Shown in pieces: positions 63,265 through 64,000 of a stretch of DNA of 64,000 bases. Each line of letters starts with the position of its first letter. Position 1 is the stretch's first letter. The notes below the pieces were generated by a model. That model saw only the letters and a list, made by a program, of their open reading frames with translations. It did no database searches and was not told the origin of the DNA. Source of the DNA: Mycetocola zhujimingii (GTDB lineage Bacteria > Actinomycetota > Actinomycetes > Actinomycetales > Microbacteriaceae). Where the stretch lies: contig NZ_CP026949.1 in NCBI RefSeq assembly GCF_003065425.1, positions 2,046,001 through 2,110,000 on the forward strand, given 5' to 3'. Position numbers and translations under genes: made by a program.

Positions 63265-64000
63265 ATGGACCCCATCGCGACCCTTCTGCTCGGACTTTTA
63301 CTGGGCGCGGTGCTCGGCGCGCTTGCCACGCTCGTTGTCGTCCGCCGCCGCAAGCCAGGGGCGACGATCGACCCGGTGACCCAGGCGCGGCACGAGTCAG
63401 AACTGGCCCGTGTCCACGCGTCAGAGGCTGAGCGTCACGCCCAGCTTGCCGAGTTGCTTGCCCGTGCTGAGACACGCGCGACCGCCCTGCAGGAGCGGAT
63501 CGATGCCCAGCGCGAGCAGTACCAGGATCTCGTGGAGCGCCACCGTCGCGAGCGTGAAGAGGATGCCGAGCGGGCACGGACCGAAAGCCGGGTGCTGCAG
63601 GCACTTGCGCCGGTTCGTGAGAGCCTCCAGGAGATGCAGCACAAGGTCACCGAACTCGAGGCGCAGCGCAGCAGGCAGCACGGCGAGCTGGCGCAACAGT
63701 TGCGGAGCGCCACCGAGTCCGAGGAGCGGCTCCGTTCGACCGCCGAGTCGCTGGCATCGGCGCTCAACAACAATTCGACCCGCGGAGTTTGGGGCGAAAC
63801 CCAGCTGCGCAGTGTGGTTGAGGCGGCGGGTTTGCTTGAGCGCGTCGACTTCGATGTGCAGTCGAGCATCACGTCCGACAGCGGTGCCGGCCGGCCCGAC
63901 ATGGTTGTCTACCTCCCCGGCGGCAAGAGCATCGCCGTGGATGCGAAGGTTCCGTTCAGCTCATATATCGAAGCGAGCGCTATTCCGCTGACGGCATCCG
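63265..64000 (+). CDS. rmuC: RmuC-family recombination-limiting protein, N-terminal part (runs off window)
   Basis: A frame open from ATG 63265 to the window edge (at least 245 residues). A short membrane helix (MDPIATLLLGLLLGAVLGALATLVVV) leads into a long coiled coil (RHESELARVHASEAERHAQLAEL ... AQLAELLARAETRATAL), then the RmuC nuclease-like domain with NNNSTRGVWGETQLRSVVEAAGLLERVDFDVQ and PDMVVYLPGGKSIAVDAKVPF. CACACT is 6 nt before the ATG. RmuC limits recombination-linked inversions (family knowledge). Confidence 0.92.
   Translation, partial: MDPIATLLLGLLLGAVLGALATLVVVRRRKPGATIDPVTQARHESELARVHASEAERHAQLAELLARAETRATALQERIDAQREQYQDLVERHRREREEDAERARTESRVLQALAPVRESLQEMQHKVTELEAQRSRQHGELAQQLRSATESEERLRSTAESLASALNNNSTRGVWGETQLRSVVEAAGLLERVDFDVQSSITSDSGAGRPDMVVYLPGGKSIAVDAKVPFSSYIEASAIPLTAS

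Overview
The window looks like the chromosome of a high-GC actinobacterium, most likely family Microbacteriaceae (genus not determinable here). Reasons: about 60-65% G+C by eye, many GTG and TTG starts, very many genes with a -10 box exactly 6 nt before the start codon (leaderless mRNAs), an actinobacterial DapC/DapD/DapE set, a CarD of the mycobacterial type, and a DUF222/HNH (13E12-type) gene.

Layout. 1-17.6 kb is conserved housekeeping DNA: the end of an Mrp P-loop ATPase, a lipoprotein, tatB, an O-methyltransferase, DUF3117, a PIG-V-like membrane protein, dapE and dapD (divergent), a penicillin-acylase-family enzyme, citrate synthase, dapC, a 7Fe ferredoxin, a small membrane protein, azlCD and typA. 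From memory the order resembles the Mycobacterium tuberculosis Rv1165-Rv1229 segment, with rearrangements and without sigE-rseA-htrA. 15.8-21.3 kb is a peptide/nickel-type ABC importer (dual ATPase, two permeases, lipoprotein receptor) on the minus strand. 21.5-24.3 kb holds a CPBP membrane protein and a DUF485-actP acetate symporter pair. 24.3-24.97 kb is a gene-free, strongly structured intergenic region. 25-29.6 kb is the glycine cleavage operon gcvT-gcvH-gcvP behind a tandem glycine riboswitch. 29.7-35.4 kb is the NAD de novo operon nrtR-nadA-nadB-nadC-cysteine desulfurase, with a promoter/operator that predicts autorepression.

35.4-61.1 kb is a mosaic of small operons and accessory genes: two tiny leaderless genes, acetyltransferases, a stand-alone LysR-type HTH with a basic tail, two alpha/beta hydrolases, an HhH-GPD protein, a 127-bp tandem repeat array in front of a DUF222/HNH endonuclease gene, MarR/EamA, a GIY-YIG-like protein, an ABC-F protein, a Gdx-type SMR exporter, CarD, a GH10 xylanase without signal peptide, a DoxX/ECF41 sigma pair with symmetric divergent promoters, an M16-like peptidase, a LigD-type polymerase with a degenerate 3' copy downstream, PadR/hydrolase, and several genes I do not recognise. 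61.2-64 kb returns to housekeeping genes: ychF, a second EamA transporter and the start of rmuC, which runs off the window.

The most unusual observations are (1) the 127-bp repeats before the HNH gene, in which intact copies encode a ~40-residue micro-ORF, the last ending in an ATGA overlap with the HNH start; (2) the 24.3-24.97 kb region, built from alternating inverted copies of two motifs; (3) a mirror-symmetric pair of GTTAC-N17-CGTC promoters between doxX and the ECF41 sigma gene; and (4) the pervasive leaderless start architecture, which also helps fix start codons.
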